Below, piece after piece: positions 17,668 through 28,825 of a stretch of 64,000 bases of DNA (within the stretch, counting starts at the first letter, position 1; every line of letters starts with the position of its first letter). Made by a program: the position numbers and the translations under genes. The stretch lies in assembly GCA_019096065.1 (NCBI GenBank), contig JAGUCH010000005.1, positions 5,766,001 to 5,830,000 on the forward strand, written 5' to 3'. Below the pieces are notes generated by a model. The model searched no databases. It had not been told where the DNA came from and was given only the letters and a program-made list of their open reading frames with translations. Source of the stretch: Paracyclopina nana. Its lineage: Eukaryota; Arthropoda; Copepoda; Cyclopoida; Cyclopettidae.

Positions 17668-19808
17668 ATGAGCAACGGTGTGGTGAATTTGAGCAAGGAT
17701 GATGCCAACCTCATTGGGATCAGCATTGGAGGTGGGGCCCCACTGTGTCCACATGTCTACGTTGTCCAAGTGTTTGACAACACCCCAGCCAGCCTCGACC
17801 AGACTCTTGAGGCTGGAGACCGAATTGTAGCTGTCAACAATAACGACGTCTCGGGGAGGACTAAATTAGAAGTGGCCAGGATGATTCAGAACTCTGGGGT
17901 AATTTTTGTCTTAGTAGTATTTTTAACTATATCCCGACCGGAAAAAGTGTACACAAAAAATTGCAGAAAACTTGGGAAATATTATGCTTAAAACAAGTAA
18001 CATGTTTTTTTGCAGAAAAGTGTGGCTATTCGATATGAGAAGCTCTATTGTGATGTGCAGGGCAACAAATCTCTGGACATTCTGCTGAAGAAGCTCAAAC
18101 ATCAAATGGTGGAGAGTATGTCTTCCTCCACAGCTGATGCACTGGGACTCTCGCGAGCCATCCTATGCAACGATTCACTCGTGAAGAAGCTCGAAGAGCT
18201 GGAACGAACTGAATTCATGTATTCTGGCCTCATTGAGCACACGAGAAAGGTGCTCAGGGCTTACTTCGACGTTTTCCTCGTGTTCAAAGGTAAACAAAAA
18301 ATACTAATGCCCATTCCTGAGTATATTTTCCGTGATGCGAAACATCTTAGATCTTGGAGATGCTCTCTGCGAAATTGGCGTGAAGGAAACTGCCAAGGCT
18401 CACGAAGCATTTAGCAAATTTGGCGATTATCACCGCCAAATGGAAAAAGTTGGCATCCAAATGCTAAAGAAGACAAAAAGAGTGAGTGGGCGTGCGTGAG
18501 CATCCAACGTTCAGATTTATGGCTTTCACTTTTTGTAGGTGCTCGAGGACTTGGAGACATACCTCGGAAAAGCCATTCCAGACACAAAGCTGACCATCAA
18601 GAAGTACGCAGACGTCAAATTTGAGTACTTGTCCTTCTGCCTCAAAGTCAAAGAAATGGATGATGAAGAAGCCTCTTACGCCACCATTGGAGAGCCTCTA
18701 TATCGAGTAGAAGCTGGAAATATCGAATATAGGTAGCATTTCTACTTTCCTAACGATCCTCAATTAATGACCATCAAAAGGGTCAGTTCACCTGCTCCAT
18801 AAATTTTTATACCCAAATACCGCGCGAAAAAAGCCAATTCAAGCATTTTTCAATGTAGTCCGTTTTCATATTTTTACCCCAAAATTGGCCAAGATCTAAG
18901 TTCCTTTTTTATCATGGAAAAGGATTGAAAGGGAATATTTTTAAAAAGATTGCTATTAAAAATATTGACAGTTATGGAGCAGGTGAAGAGGGCATGAATA
19001 GTAGTTATTTATTCCGAGCTGGAGGACGTAAAGTCGGGTGATTAAATAGCTGAGCGAGGATTTTAAAATGGAAAAACACGAGTGCCACTTTATAAGCACG
19101 AACCAAGTGAGTGGGTTTAGGAAATGAGTGTTTTTCCATTTTAAAATCCGAGGACAGCTATTTAATGACCCATTATATGCCCCAGATAAAAAAATACACT
19201 TTTATATTCTGTAATACGATTTTTGAGTGTTTTAATGAAGTTACAGGGCTGCCCCGTGCCCTATAAAATGCTGCTCGGTTTTTAGTTGCTATCACTGGCT
19301 CTCACAGTCACGTACTAGCATCCTGGGGTTCGGGAGCAATAAAATAGACTTTTAAAAACCATTTTTTCTGAGGTGCTCTTATGGCGCAATGGTTTGAAGA
19401 AAGGGTTCTTATTCAGTTGTCTGAGGTTTAAATCCCATTCATGCCTTAATTTTTTCTGATTTCTTTATCAAGCTTAAATTATATATAGAAGGCATATTTT
19501 TCAAAATTGCATATAGGTGAACTCAGCATTTCCATGTTTATTTTTTCAGGCTTGTGCTGAAATGTCGATCCAAAGCTAGGAAGCAATTTGCAGCCTTGCG
19601 GTCAGATGTCCTGGTCAAATTGGAGCTTTTGGACAACAAGCACTTCCAAGACATGGTTTTCCAGCTGAAACGGCTGCTTGATGGCCTTTCCAAATTTCAC
19701 ATCCAAACTCAGCAAATTGTCTCGCAAGAAAAGCTGTTTCCCATCGAGGTAGATTGGTGTCCGCCCTCCCTGGAATTGGTCGACGACGACCAGTGTTGTG
19801 CCGAATAA
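17668..19808 (+). CDS. PICK1: PICK1: PDZ plus BAR domain trafficking protein
   Basis: Exons 17668-17898, 18016-18289, 18351-18481, 18539-18732 and 19550-19808 join in frame (362 codons from the ATG at 17668). The N-terminal PDZ domain has DDANLIGISIGGGAPLCP and VYVVQVFDNTPASLDQT. The BAR (arfaptin-homology) region has SSSTADALGLSRAILCNDSL, AIPDTKLTIKKY, DVKFEYLSFCLKVKEMDDEE and GEPLYRVEAGNIEYR, very close to vertebrate PICK1. PICK1 is a peripheral membrane adaptor that binds receptor C-termini (for example AMPA-type glutamate receptors and PKC-alpha) through its PDZ domain and curves membranes through BAR. The tail is short and acidic and ends CCAE; the long acidic tail of vertebrates is absent. 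The frame stays open upstream of 17668 to about 17557, so the N-terminus could be longer through an upstream exon. Confidence 0.95.
18787..18987. repeat. Small inverted-repeat element in PICK1 intron
   Basis: A perfect 16-bp inverted repeat: ttcacctgctccataa at 18787-18802 and its reverse complement at 18972-18987. The roughly 200-bp unit it encloses looks like a short non-autonomous DNA element, but no clear target duplication was identified. Confidence 0.5.
19036..19171. repeat. Foldback (hairpin) element in PICK1 intron
   Basis: The left arm 19036-19079 and the right arm 19128-19171 are 44-bp reverse complements with only about four mismatches around the 'ctgagcgagg / ccgaggacag' position. 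The spacer is 48 bp. The arms carry ggattttaaaatggaaaaac. This is a MITE-like foldback in the large last intron (18733-19549). Confidence 0.7.
19372..19445 (+). repeat. Possible tRNA-derived SINE remnant
   Basis: An A-box-like tggcgcaatgg at about 19383 and a B-box-like ggtttaaatcc about 40 bp later have the order and approximate spacing of internal RNA polymerase III promoters. No complementary acceptor stem can be drawn, so it is not a functional tRNA. The B box is degenerate. Confidence 0.3.
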
Positions 19809-20924
19809 TAATGATTAAATAAATTGATTCCAAAACCAATAACAGAACCCGCAATTACACACATAGGAGCTCTGCCATGCAACAACTGCCAATCAGACTT
19901 TATTTGGTTGAGGTGACAATTTTCTTCTTGGGAGAGGAAGTGTGGTGGTATATTGCGTATATATAGTAGCAACTATGGGTGACATTTTAATTAACGCCAA
20001 TGCTTGCTGTCACTCTGGATCCGGGGATGCAACCAAACGTGTCATTTCTCAGCTACCAACCTATTTTAGATGATCTTTTCACCTCCTCGCTGTGCATCTT
20101 GCCCAAATCACATTTTTGGCCGTAAAAAAGGTTTTACTTAGGAAAAGATTCAGTAAGACGATTTCAATGTGTTATAATTATGTTATTAGAGACCATAAAA
20201 TCGGTCCGTAAAAATATGGGCGAGATGTGATTTTAAAGGAGAAAAGCCTCGTAAAATTACCGTCCTCGTAAAATTACCGTCCTCGCATGCTCGGGTTAAC
20301 TAACCTTCACTCGGGTTTATTGTATTTTAAAACACTCTCTCACCGCCCGAATTTTCGTTCTCCATCTCCGTATAAATAAATACATGTCCCCATTAATGCC
20401 CAAATCCCACACTTTACTCAATTTCAGAATTGATAAAATTGCGTCTCTTATCACTTCTTAGAACTATGATAGAATAGGCCAAAAATATTAGAAGAGAGCT
20501 AAAAATTGAAAAATATGAGCAGCGTAGAACCCATAGCTTAATTTTACACGCTTATTAGATTTTTAGCACGGTATATGCGTCACACCGCAATTATCAAGCA
20601 ATTTATGGGGTGAAAGCCGCCACATAACTGTCAAATTGTTCAAGTTGAACACAGCGTGATTTGGCCGCGCGAATTCGCGGTACGTGTCAATATAATTTCC
20701 CCTTTTATGTAGTGTGCCTAAACATGTTTATAGTGCAACTTCCATGTGAGTCACCGAGATCTCGCCATTGATGTAGGACGTCCCATTGGCTCGTGGGACA
20801 ATTGGAGGTGGGGCCAGTCGGTGTGGAGCCAATACTTCCACACTTTCATCAGCAAAGGCGAGGCCAAAAACCTGCCTAATTGACCGAAGATTCATTTTCC
20901 ACATTCAGTAGTTTTTCAAGAACC
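19809..20924. other. Intergenic between PICK1 and the homeobox gene
   Basis: AT-rich, with no coding domain seen. It contains a short direct duplication of cctcgtaaaattaccgt near 20247-20285. It probably holds the promoter of the downstream homeobox gene; that gene's upstream coding exons, if any, may also lie here. Confidence 0.45.
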
Positions 20925-23113
20925 ATGGAGAACTTTTACGAGGACTGCTCAGGTAAGCTATTCTCACCTCAGGGAAATTAACTTGGAGACTTCAAAGGTT
21001 TCTCTGCGTATGTGTGCAAACTTTCCATGACTTGCAATTTCAAAGTCAAAACCTTTAGCACATCATTTTGCACTCAACATTGCAAATTGCACTGAAGACT
21101 TGAAGTCAATAGTTAAATGTCAACAGTAATGGATTCATTAGGGGTCTTTTTTATTTTTTAATTTTTGAAATTAGATAATTTTATCATGAGGATAGTGGAT
21201 GATGTAGATGAACGCTACATAATTGATATAGGAGGATATTCCTCCGTGATTTATTGATAAATTACAGCAGATCCCATCATCTATATACGTACGTTTTGCT
21301 TTAACAAAAGACCAGCAAAAGTGCTCATCTTGGCATAGGAATCAATCACTCATTTGTGATGATGAGGTCAGCAAAAGCAAACACATTCTATGAAATGGCC
21401 GAGCTATTTTCGTTGCTAAATGAACCATTTTAGACTATCTCGAATCGAGCTTTACTTTTCCTGCATTTTAATAACGAGCTCTAAATTTGGAATTTGGGTG
21501 AAACAAGCTCGCATGATGATAGCCTTTCTCCTAATTGACGTTTGTTTCATCCAATCCAATTTCCCTTTGACATCTTCGTTATTTTCAACAAGAAATGTTC
21601 AGTGCCTTTATACATGCGTATTACAGTTATAGGACAATTTGAATATCAAAATCAGAGATGGATCAACGATATTTTCCATGCTGCATTGAATTTTTCGCGA
21701 ATGATCATACTATTGCTGGATTCTAATTCTTTTGATACGAAAAAGACCTATTATTTTCTCTGAATAACTCACCTAATTCTGGTAGATGAAGCGTCAAAAG
21801 CAATTTATTTGGCGTTCAAAGTCAAGATAAATCTTTGAAAACGTTGTCCTTTTTCTGATATTTTGAGAAATGAGTCTGGTAAATTTTACTGTAAGCAGCA
21901 AATTAAATGCGTCTATTAGAAATGGCAACAACAAAATGGGTTTTCAGCTGATCAAAAAATTTGATCGACGTCAAGTCAACTTGAAAGAAAACAATCTATG
22001 ATTTGCGACTATTTAATGAATATTTTCCACTCTATCTAAAATTAAGCTTAATTTTCTATCAACAAACGCTAACATGGTAAGGCGGCAAAAGGCAAATGCT
22101 GTTTTTCCAAGTGATACCAAATAGCCAAATTCGCCCATAAAAACGCTGCTCGGTCTCGAGTTGAACTTGCTGACTTGATCAACACTTTTAATTACCTTTA
22201 CCTCAAAAAAACATTTTTCCTCACCTTAAATTTTTTCAGTATTCTGTATTCTTTGTTCATCTTTTTAAGGCCTATGCCAAAACTCGTTCTGAAAAGAAAG
22301 ATGGTGTAGATGAGCGGAACATTTGAGCTTTTGAAGAAACTGTTGGAAAATTGCTTTATCTCAGGAAGTCCAAATTGGAAAAGACGCAATAAAGTAGATC
22401 AGTCAAATCTTTCAAATGTCGTCGTAGCTGACATTTTCGTTTATTAGATCTGAGTCGAATTTTCAACTTGAATTTTGGGAGAGCTTTTTTTAAATCTATA
22501 CAATCGCGTCTTCAACAAATCACACTCGACAGACACGCACACATATATGTTAATATCATCATAATCATAATAATTGCATGATTTGAAAAATGCTTTTCCA
22601 GACACCTCCGAGGGGGCAAAGGCCAGCAGTAATCGCAGGCGTCGGACAGCCTTTTCTAACTATCAACTGCACGAACTGGAACAAGAGTTTGTGTCCAAAA
22701 AGTACTTAACGCTCAACGAGAGGTCCGACTTGGCCAAAAGGTTGGGACTCAGTGATGTTCAAGTCAAAATCTGGTTTCAGAACAGACGTGCCAAGTGGAA
22801 ACGCATGAAGACTGGCAATTGCCATTTGGCAAGCAGCAGCTCACCCTCGCCAAACAGCAGCTGCCACACGGCCTCGGCGGCCTCCGAATCTTCCAACAAC
22901 AAGGATGACCAGCCTCAGCAGACGAAAATCATCGTGCCAATCCCCATACACGTGTCCAGGCATTTCGCGTTGCGAAACCAATTTTTCGACTCGAACAAAC
23001 TGGTTAATTCGTTAGCCATCAGCCGACCCAAGCAGATGGAGCTGAGGCCGAATGCGATCGCGTCGAACCTCTCGTCATTCTCGAGGATCTCGTCAAAGCA
23101 TAATCAATTATAA
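20925..23113 (+). CDS. Homeobox transcription factor, unplugged/Gbx class
   Basis: A short exon 20925-20952 (MENFYEDCS) joins in phase to 22602-23113 across a 1.65-kb intron with clean GT and AG sites, giving 179 codons. The homeodomain runs from RRRRTAFSNYQLHELEQEF through KKYLTLNERSDLAKRLGLS to VQVKIWFQNRRAKWKRMKTG. KKYL.L.ERS and WKR.K.G are Gbx/unplugged hallmarks. The C-terminal TKIIVPIPIHVSR matches a conserved unplugged motif, which supports orthology beyond the homeodomain. Gbx proteins are DNA-binding regulators of neural and tracheal patterning. The N-terminus is very short for the class and the frame stays open upstream of the first ATG, so more 5' exons are likely. It ends only 51 bp from the convergent synaptobrevin gene. 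Confidence 0.88.
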
Positions 23114-23164
23114 CGCAATGAACAGAAGCAATAATAATAATAATATGGATTTTGAAGGATCTTC

Positions 23165-24246
23165 TTATTCTGAGCCTCCAGAGCCTCCGCCATCGCCTCC
23201 AGCATCTGAGGCCGCCGGGGCAGCGGGGGCAGGTGGGGGTGGCATGGCTTGCGGGGGCGGGTAGGCGTACTGGGGTGGGGGTGGCTCCATGAAAAACTTC
23301 CAGTACACGAGGCCGAGCACGATGACTCCAACGACTCCCATGGCGATCATGGACTTGAGGTTCTCCAGCCAAAACTTGTTCTTCATGGCTGCAGCTTGCT
23401 TTTCGAATTGAGCACATCCATCCTGGAGAGCGTCAGCTCGCTCCTCAAGAGATCCAAGCTTGGCATCTCGTTCAAGCCTGAAACAATCGGATTTATGAAT
23501 GGACCTACTTTTGCACAGCTAGGGCTCAGCCTTTCAACTGGTTTCCATAGTCACTATATGTATATTTAGAAAGATTAAGTTCTGGCGGTTTTTTTTGTGT
23601 GTCACGTTATAGATGGCGCCACTGTGCAGCGGGAGAAAATACCAGACGTGGATTTTTTCGCTACTTATGTATTTTGGCATTTTTGATAGCTAAAAGGAGC
23701 AAATTCACAGTTATTGCCTGATCAAATAGCAAAGCGCCATCTAGCGGAATAATCTTATTTTAGATAGTCCTATCTATAAAATATTATGGAAAACGTTTCA
23801 TACAATGAGCTTGTTACTAGTATTCTAAAGACTGAGCCTTATTTGAGCAGTTGCTGCATCAATGCATTTCTTTCTACTTATAGGGAAAGCTCTGTGTGTG
23901 TGTGTGCATCATCATCTTCCATTAATTTCACATGATTACAGGTTGAAGCTCCTGGTAATGTTTTACTAATGATGCATGATTCGCACATCCTGCACAGTAA
24001 TTATAGTACATGTAACAGCAGAAGATCCGAATAAATTACTTACACATTTTCCACGTTCTTATGCATGATGCCAATGACCTCCTCGACTTGAGCGTGCTGC
24101 TGGGCCATTTTCCTGGCTGCCTGGATTTGCCTCATCTGCTCGGGGCCAGGGATGGGCTTGCCATCGGGGCCCAGGGGCCTGTCAGGCTTGTCAGCCTCGG
24201 CGGCCTTTGGGGCCGCAGCAGCAGCAGCTGGTTTGGGGTCTGCCAT
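23165..24246 (-). CDS. Synaptobrevin/VAMP R-SNARE, copy A (one intron)
   Basis: Two exons, 24044-24246 and 23165-23477, join inside a Val codon directly before LERD (171 codons). The R-SNARE motif runs from AQVEEVIGIMHKNVENV through [20 protein letters not shown] to AQFEKQA, with the zero-layer Arg in LERD. One membrane segment follows (MIAMGVVGVIVLGLVYW), then a luminal tail rich in Pro, Ala and Gly. Synaptobrevins sit on secretory and synaptic vesicles and pair with syntaxin and SNAP-25 to drive fusion. The N-terminus carries LGPDGKPIPGP, shared with the neighbouring copy. The intron 23478-24043 holds a dispersed repeat. The 3' end faces the homeobox gene 51 bp away. Confidence 0.93.
23611..23749. 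repeat. Dispersed GATGGCGCC repeat, copy 3
   Basis: Compact 139-bp copy: starts agatggcgccactgtg, contains aaaataccagacgtgg and ttttggcatttttgat, and ends gcgccatctagcgga. It lies in the intron of synaptobrevin copy A. Confidence 0.8.
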
Positions 24247-24613
24247 TGTCTAGTCCTGATAGGTTAATCACATAGCATTTAAGGGCTGCCCTTTATTTGT
24301 TGAGTAGTATGTATATAGTAGTACGGGTTGTATATACTATAATAGTAGTAGCAGAGTTTATGTAGATAAGCTCACACGAAGTTAGTCTGCACTTGTCGTG
24401 TCAATTCAACAATAATGTCCACTTCAACACTAAATGCATATAGCAGAGAGAGTGAAACTTAAAAAATCATAAGCATGTTTTCTCAACAGAATGATAATTG
24501 ATGATGATAATATCGCATATATATATGCAGATATATATGTATAGTATAGTATGGCGTAACAGATAATAGGTGTGAGTGTATAGAAATTCAAGTCAAATTC
24601 AACGTCCTATAGT

Positions 24614-25075
24614 TTACTCGGATGGGGGCGCCCCGCCCGCGGGCGCAGGGGCGGGTGCGTATCCCGGGGGCGGGGGCTGGTACATCATCTGCTGGTGTCC
24701 GTCGTCGGAGAATTTGAAGTAGAGCAAAATGAGGAGGATGAGGCCGACGATGCCGCCCGCGATCAAGAATTTCATGTTCTGCAGCCAGAACTTGTTCTTC
24801 AGCTTGCCCGCCTGCTTCTCGAACTGCGACGCCCCGTCCTGGAGGGCGTCGGCCCTCTCGTCCAGCTCGGACAGCTTGGAGTCGCGCTCCAGGACCTTCT
24901 CCACGTTGCTCTTCATGATGCCCACGACCTCGTCCACTTGCGCCTGCTGCTGGGCCATGCGCCTCTGGGCCATCACCTGCTGCATCTGCTGGGGGCCCGG
25001 CAGGGGCTTCCCGTCGGGGCCCAGGGGCCGCCCATCGGGGCCCGTCGCGGGGGGAGCGCTGCCGCTATCCGCCAT
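24614..25075 (-). CDS. Synaptobrevin/VAMP R-SNARE, copy B (single exon)
   Basis: An uninterrupted 153-codon frame starting MADSGSAPP. It has [11 protein letters not shown] as in copy A, the SNARE motif [17 protein letters not shown] then [20 protein letters not shown], a membrane segment ([18 protein letters not shown]) and a Pro/Ala/Gly luminal tail ending GGAPPSE. It is closer than copy A to canonical neuronal synaptobrevin ([18 protein letters not shown]). It lies 367 bp upstream of copy A in the same orientation, so the pair is a tandem duplication. It lacks the copy A intron. The codons are much more GC-rich than the surroundings. Confidence 0.95.
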   Translation of the reverse strand: MADSGSAPPATGPDGRPLGPDGKPLPGPQQMQQVMAQRRMAQQQAQVDEVVGIMKSNVEKVLERDSKLSELDERADALQDGASQFEKQAGKLKNKFWLQNMKFLIAGGIVGLILLILLYFKFSDDGHQQMMYQPPPPGYAPAPAPAGGAPPSE

Positions 25076-26197
25076 GATTTTTAAGGATCTTCTTCACTTC
25101 AGCTGGATTCGAATTTGTCATAGGGAAGAAAAAGAGAAAGCATGCAAGCAAATCCGTGAAGAAGTAGCAGCAGCACACAAAGTCTTGTATTCACTTTTTT
25201 TAAAGAAGGCTGGCCTTTTTCCGGTTCGGTAACCAGACGTAAATTAGTATATGATGTTTGTGCAGCAAAAATAGCAGATGAAAATAGTTGCTGAATATAG
25301 TAACGCGGCCCCGTGCTCTTAGCTAGGACGCGGGTGATCTCCTTGCACCACTCGACCAGTGTCCTGGTCGGAGTGCGAGATTTTTTTATCATATATATGA
25401 GAAGAAATGCAGAAAAATTCGAAAAATATGAGCCTTGTCACAGCTTGGAGACTCGTGAGGCGAAAGGGCCTTACCCGAGCGATGCTTCTTCGTCGGCCTC
25501 GGAGGTCTTCTTGCTGAAGTTTATGCTGGATATACGTCACGTGTGGATGAAGGTCAGTGAAGACTGGATCGATGGGGCCACCCTGCTGCCGCTGCCAAAC
25601 GACGAGGCGAGCAAAGAAAGTCTTGCTCTCCAAGCTGCGCTCTCTTATTTTGGTTACTTGCCCAGCCTTTGCAGCCTCAGCTACAACCATGCGCGAGGGC
25701 CGTGCGCACGCGCAAACCACCAGGACTTTCTTTCCTTCAGGCGGAATTTGCTATAATACAAAGAAGCTAAGAAGCATTGATGATGAGCCTCCTAATAAAC
25801 TAAAACTAAAAAAGCTATATAAAAAATAATTAAGTATTGATACCTGATGAAGTCAAAGTTGGACTTGGATCCTCAAGGGGATCCTCTTCAATGGCTAGAT
25901 GGCTTTCAAGTATTTGGCCTTGGGGGATGACTGCCAAACTTTCTTGAGTGACTCCTTTTCCAAAGGTTTCACATGTGAGTCATATTTAATATAGGCAATG
26001 GGCATGAGTGTGGGTTATTTTTTTGCTTACTATATTAGCAGATTCCATACAAATATAAGCACATATTTGACCGCAATAGAATTATGTTGTTGTTATATAT
26101 GAGTAGTCGCGGAAACAAATGAAAGGTTCTACAGCAGCTGCAATTATATGAGGATAAAAAGCATAGTTATAGGTCTTCTTCTTAAATAGCATCTTCT
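25076..26197. other. Intergenic, synaptobrevin B to LASP
   Basis: No confident gene. The left part should hold the synaptobrevin B promoter, and the right end the LASP 3' UTR. A minus-strand frame at about 25840-25970 (LAIEEDPLEDPSPTLTSSG, then stop) is open from a stop codon but has no Met and no assigned partner. Confidence 0.45.
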
Positions 26198-28142
26198 TTA
26201 CAAACGGATGGTGGTGACGTAGTTGGCAGGCAGCATTCCATATTGGCCAGTTCGATGGACCGTGCCACACATCCAGCCATCATCGATTTTCACACAGTTA
26301 GTGATTAAATCACCATCACGGAATGACACTTCGTCTTCATCCTGAGCGTCGTAGTCATAAATGGCCTGATAGCAATCCTGCAACAATGGGACGATAAAAT
26401 TCTGCATTAAAGAACAAAAAAACTCGATTATTACCCCGGCTGATTTTGGCAAGGAAGTTTTATGCTGCGGTGGAACCTGGCTCGGTTGCTGCTGTGGTTG
26501 GTGTGAACGTTGCTGCTGCTGATAATGCTGTTGTTGCAAATAGGCCTGCTGCTGCTGCTGCTGTTGCACATCTCGAGGCTGATGCGCTCCATAAGATACA
26601 GCACCATAGGGAGGAGCAGAGGACATGGACGTCGAACGCTGAGCACCCATCTGGGGCTGGTATTGATGCTGCTGCTGCATCTGCATAGACATCGACCTTT
26701 GTTGTTGTTGCTGCTGCTGCTGATAGTAATGCTGTTGCTGTTGCTGAGGCGCATATTGAGATTGGGGCTGCCTTTGCTGCTGGGCATACGCCTGCTGTTG
26801 CGGCACATGGGCCTGATGATACTGTTGAGGCTGCCTGGATGCCTCGTAAGAAGGCACACGTTGCTGCTGCTGAGCTTGCCTTGGTTGGGAAGGCTGTTGT
26901 TGAAGTTGTTGTTGCTTCGGCACTGCAGATGGGTAGTGTTGTTGTTGTTGTTGTTGCTGTTGTTGAAGTTGTTGTTGGGGAGGAGAGGGCAATTGCTGAT
27001 GCAGTGGCTGCTGAATTTGTTTCACAGGTTGAGCCCTCGGTTCCTCTCGCCTGACTCCTTCAGATTGCTTGCGTTCTAAAAAAATGAGGAAAGTTGAATA
27101 TCAATATTTAGCTAGACAGTTCCCCAAGTTTTATGAATGTAATTGGTACGTATTATGACTTATTTCTTCCATCAATATTGAGTTTACGTCTTTTAAAATG
27201 TAGCATGAGCTGCATTACATCCTATGAAAAATAAGTCAAAGGTTACAAGGCAAACTGCTTTTGGCACCTTCGAATAATTTTAGAAAGGTGGCAATACAAC
27301 TAAATTGGGAACATTAACTCTATCTTGATACAATGTTTTCGTTTCCATGAAGGTTATTTCAGGGTATAGATTTTCTGAGTGAGCTTAAGTAAACGTAAAA
27401 CTGTTATATTAACCTAGATGCGCAACTGGACCACCGCCCTCGCCCTCGTTCATAGAGCGCTTCTTCTCTTGCTCCTCTTTCTGCTCCACCAGGCCATGAT
27501 AAGTGATGTTGCTTATTGTTCGGGTGTTGGCTGCCAACCTCTTGGACTCGGGATCATCTGCCACGACCGTGAACTTGCTCTTGGAGGCTTCAAATTCCGC
27601 GTGGTACTGCACGTTGGACTGGATTTTGGAGTTGGCAGCCAGCCGCTTCATTTCAGGGGTATCCGCCACAATCGTGGCTTTGGCCTTTGGAACGTGCCTG
27701 CACGAAGAACAAAGGAAACGATTACAGGATAAAGAAGTACAACGCAAGAAGCTAATCAAGAGGGATTATAACTTGATAGGTGAATAAGCCTTGTCTAAGC
27801 TTTGAGGCAATTTTTGTCAACTTGTCAATCCAGGCTGATTGTTAAATTGACATATAACAACGGATGCATCAATTTTGCACACTTGGCCTTGAACTGCCTT
27901 TGCACAAGGCGAAACTAGTTATTTCGCCATTTTTGAAGACTGCAAAATTAAAATTGCAAATGAAAGCCATCTTACGCTCCACAGTAGGGTTTCTTGTCGA
28001 ACCCCTTGTAGTTCTTCATGTTGAGGGTCATCCCGCACTCCTCGCACTTGAAGCAAGCCTTGTGCCATAATTTGTCAAGGCACTTGACCTCCTCCACCGG
28101 GTAGACAGTCTTCTCGCACTTGGCACATCGTTTGGCATCCAT
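26198..28142 (-). CDS. Lasp: LASP: LIM, nebulin repeats, Gln-rich linker, SH3
   Basis: Four exons, 27976-28142, 27414-27697, 26435-27075 and 26198-26377, join in frame to 423 codons. Exon 1 is a LIM domain ([47 protein letters not shown]). Exon 2 has two nebulin-type actin-binding repeats ([19 protein letters not shown] and [20 protein letters not shown]). Exon 3 is a long linker dominated by Gln codons (CAG/CAA) with Pro and His. Exon 4 is an SH3 domain ([26 protein letters not shown]). LASP is an actin-associated scaffold at focal adhesions and in muscle. The Gln-rich linker is typical of arthropod LASP and much longer than in vertebrates. Confidence 0.96.
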
Positions 28143-28825
28143 GATGCGTCTTTAGGGAACCTGTCAAAAAAAGGAAAGGGTGAAGAAATAGCTGAAATGG
28201 ACTCGAGTCACGCCGAAATTGCAATTTCTTCGCGATTCGCGAAAATCTCTCACCTCCTCTGCTTCTCGGCCAGAGCTCTGACCTTCCAAAAGTTTCACCC
28301 TTCACTTCGAAGAATTCGAATCTCGGACAGCGACGAAAACTTTTTCGTGAGTGTGAGAGTGTGTGTGTGTGTGTGACTCTGCACTAGCTGGCAAAACAAG
28401 ATTTGACTGCAGCGCTACCAGATTTCCAATGGAGCAAAGTTGCAAACAAAATCACTTTTGACGCTCCGTCATTTGACGGAATAATTCAAATCGGAACTAT
28501 GTCCCGTCTTTTTTCCGTTTTTCACCTGTTGGCAACGGTTTTTAAAGGCCTGCAATCTGGGAAAAGGCCATAAAGTCACGTCCGGGACGAGTCTGGCCAC
28601 TCCCAACGCCAGGTGAACATCTGGTTTACACTCATTGGATGAAATTTCGTTGACCTATCAATGGCAAGGTTGCGTGTATGTTTTGTTTATTGCGTAAAAA
28701 TAGACGCGGTGTGATTTGGCGAGATTTTTTGTAGTTGACAATTTAAAAATAAGCATATTACATAACATTTAGAAGATCCTCTCACGTGGTAGTTTTTGCA
28801 TTGCTCTTCAATGTTCAATACAGCT
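28143..28825. other. Intergenic, LASP promoter side
   Basis: Upstream of the LASP start. It contains a (GT)n tract near 28355-28375 and otherwise AT-rich sequence. The right end should include the TMEM192 3' UTR. No gene seen. Confidence 0.45.

Noticed and set aside
19372-19445. Functional tRNA gene
   Set aside because: A- and B-box-like words are present, but the acceptor and anticodon stems do not pair, so it was reported only as a possible SINE remnant.
24695-25232. Plus-strand frames opposite synaptobrevin B
   Set aside because: They are antisense shadows of the GC-rich synaptobrevin coding sequence.
26446-27079. Plus-strand Leu-rich and Ala-rich frames opposite the LASP linker
   Set aside because: Reverse complements of CAG/CAA repeats read as CTG/TTG leucines or TGC/GCT runs. 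The LASP exon on the other strand explains the openness.
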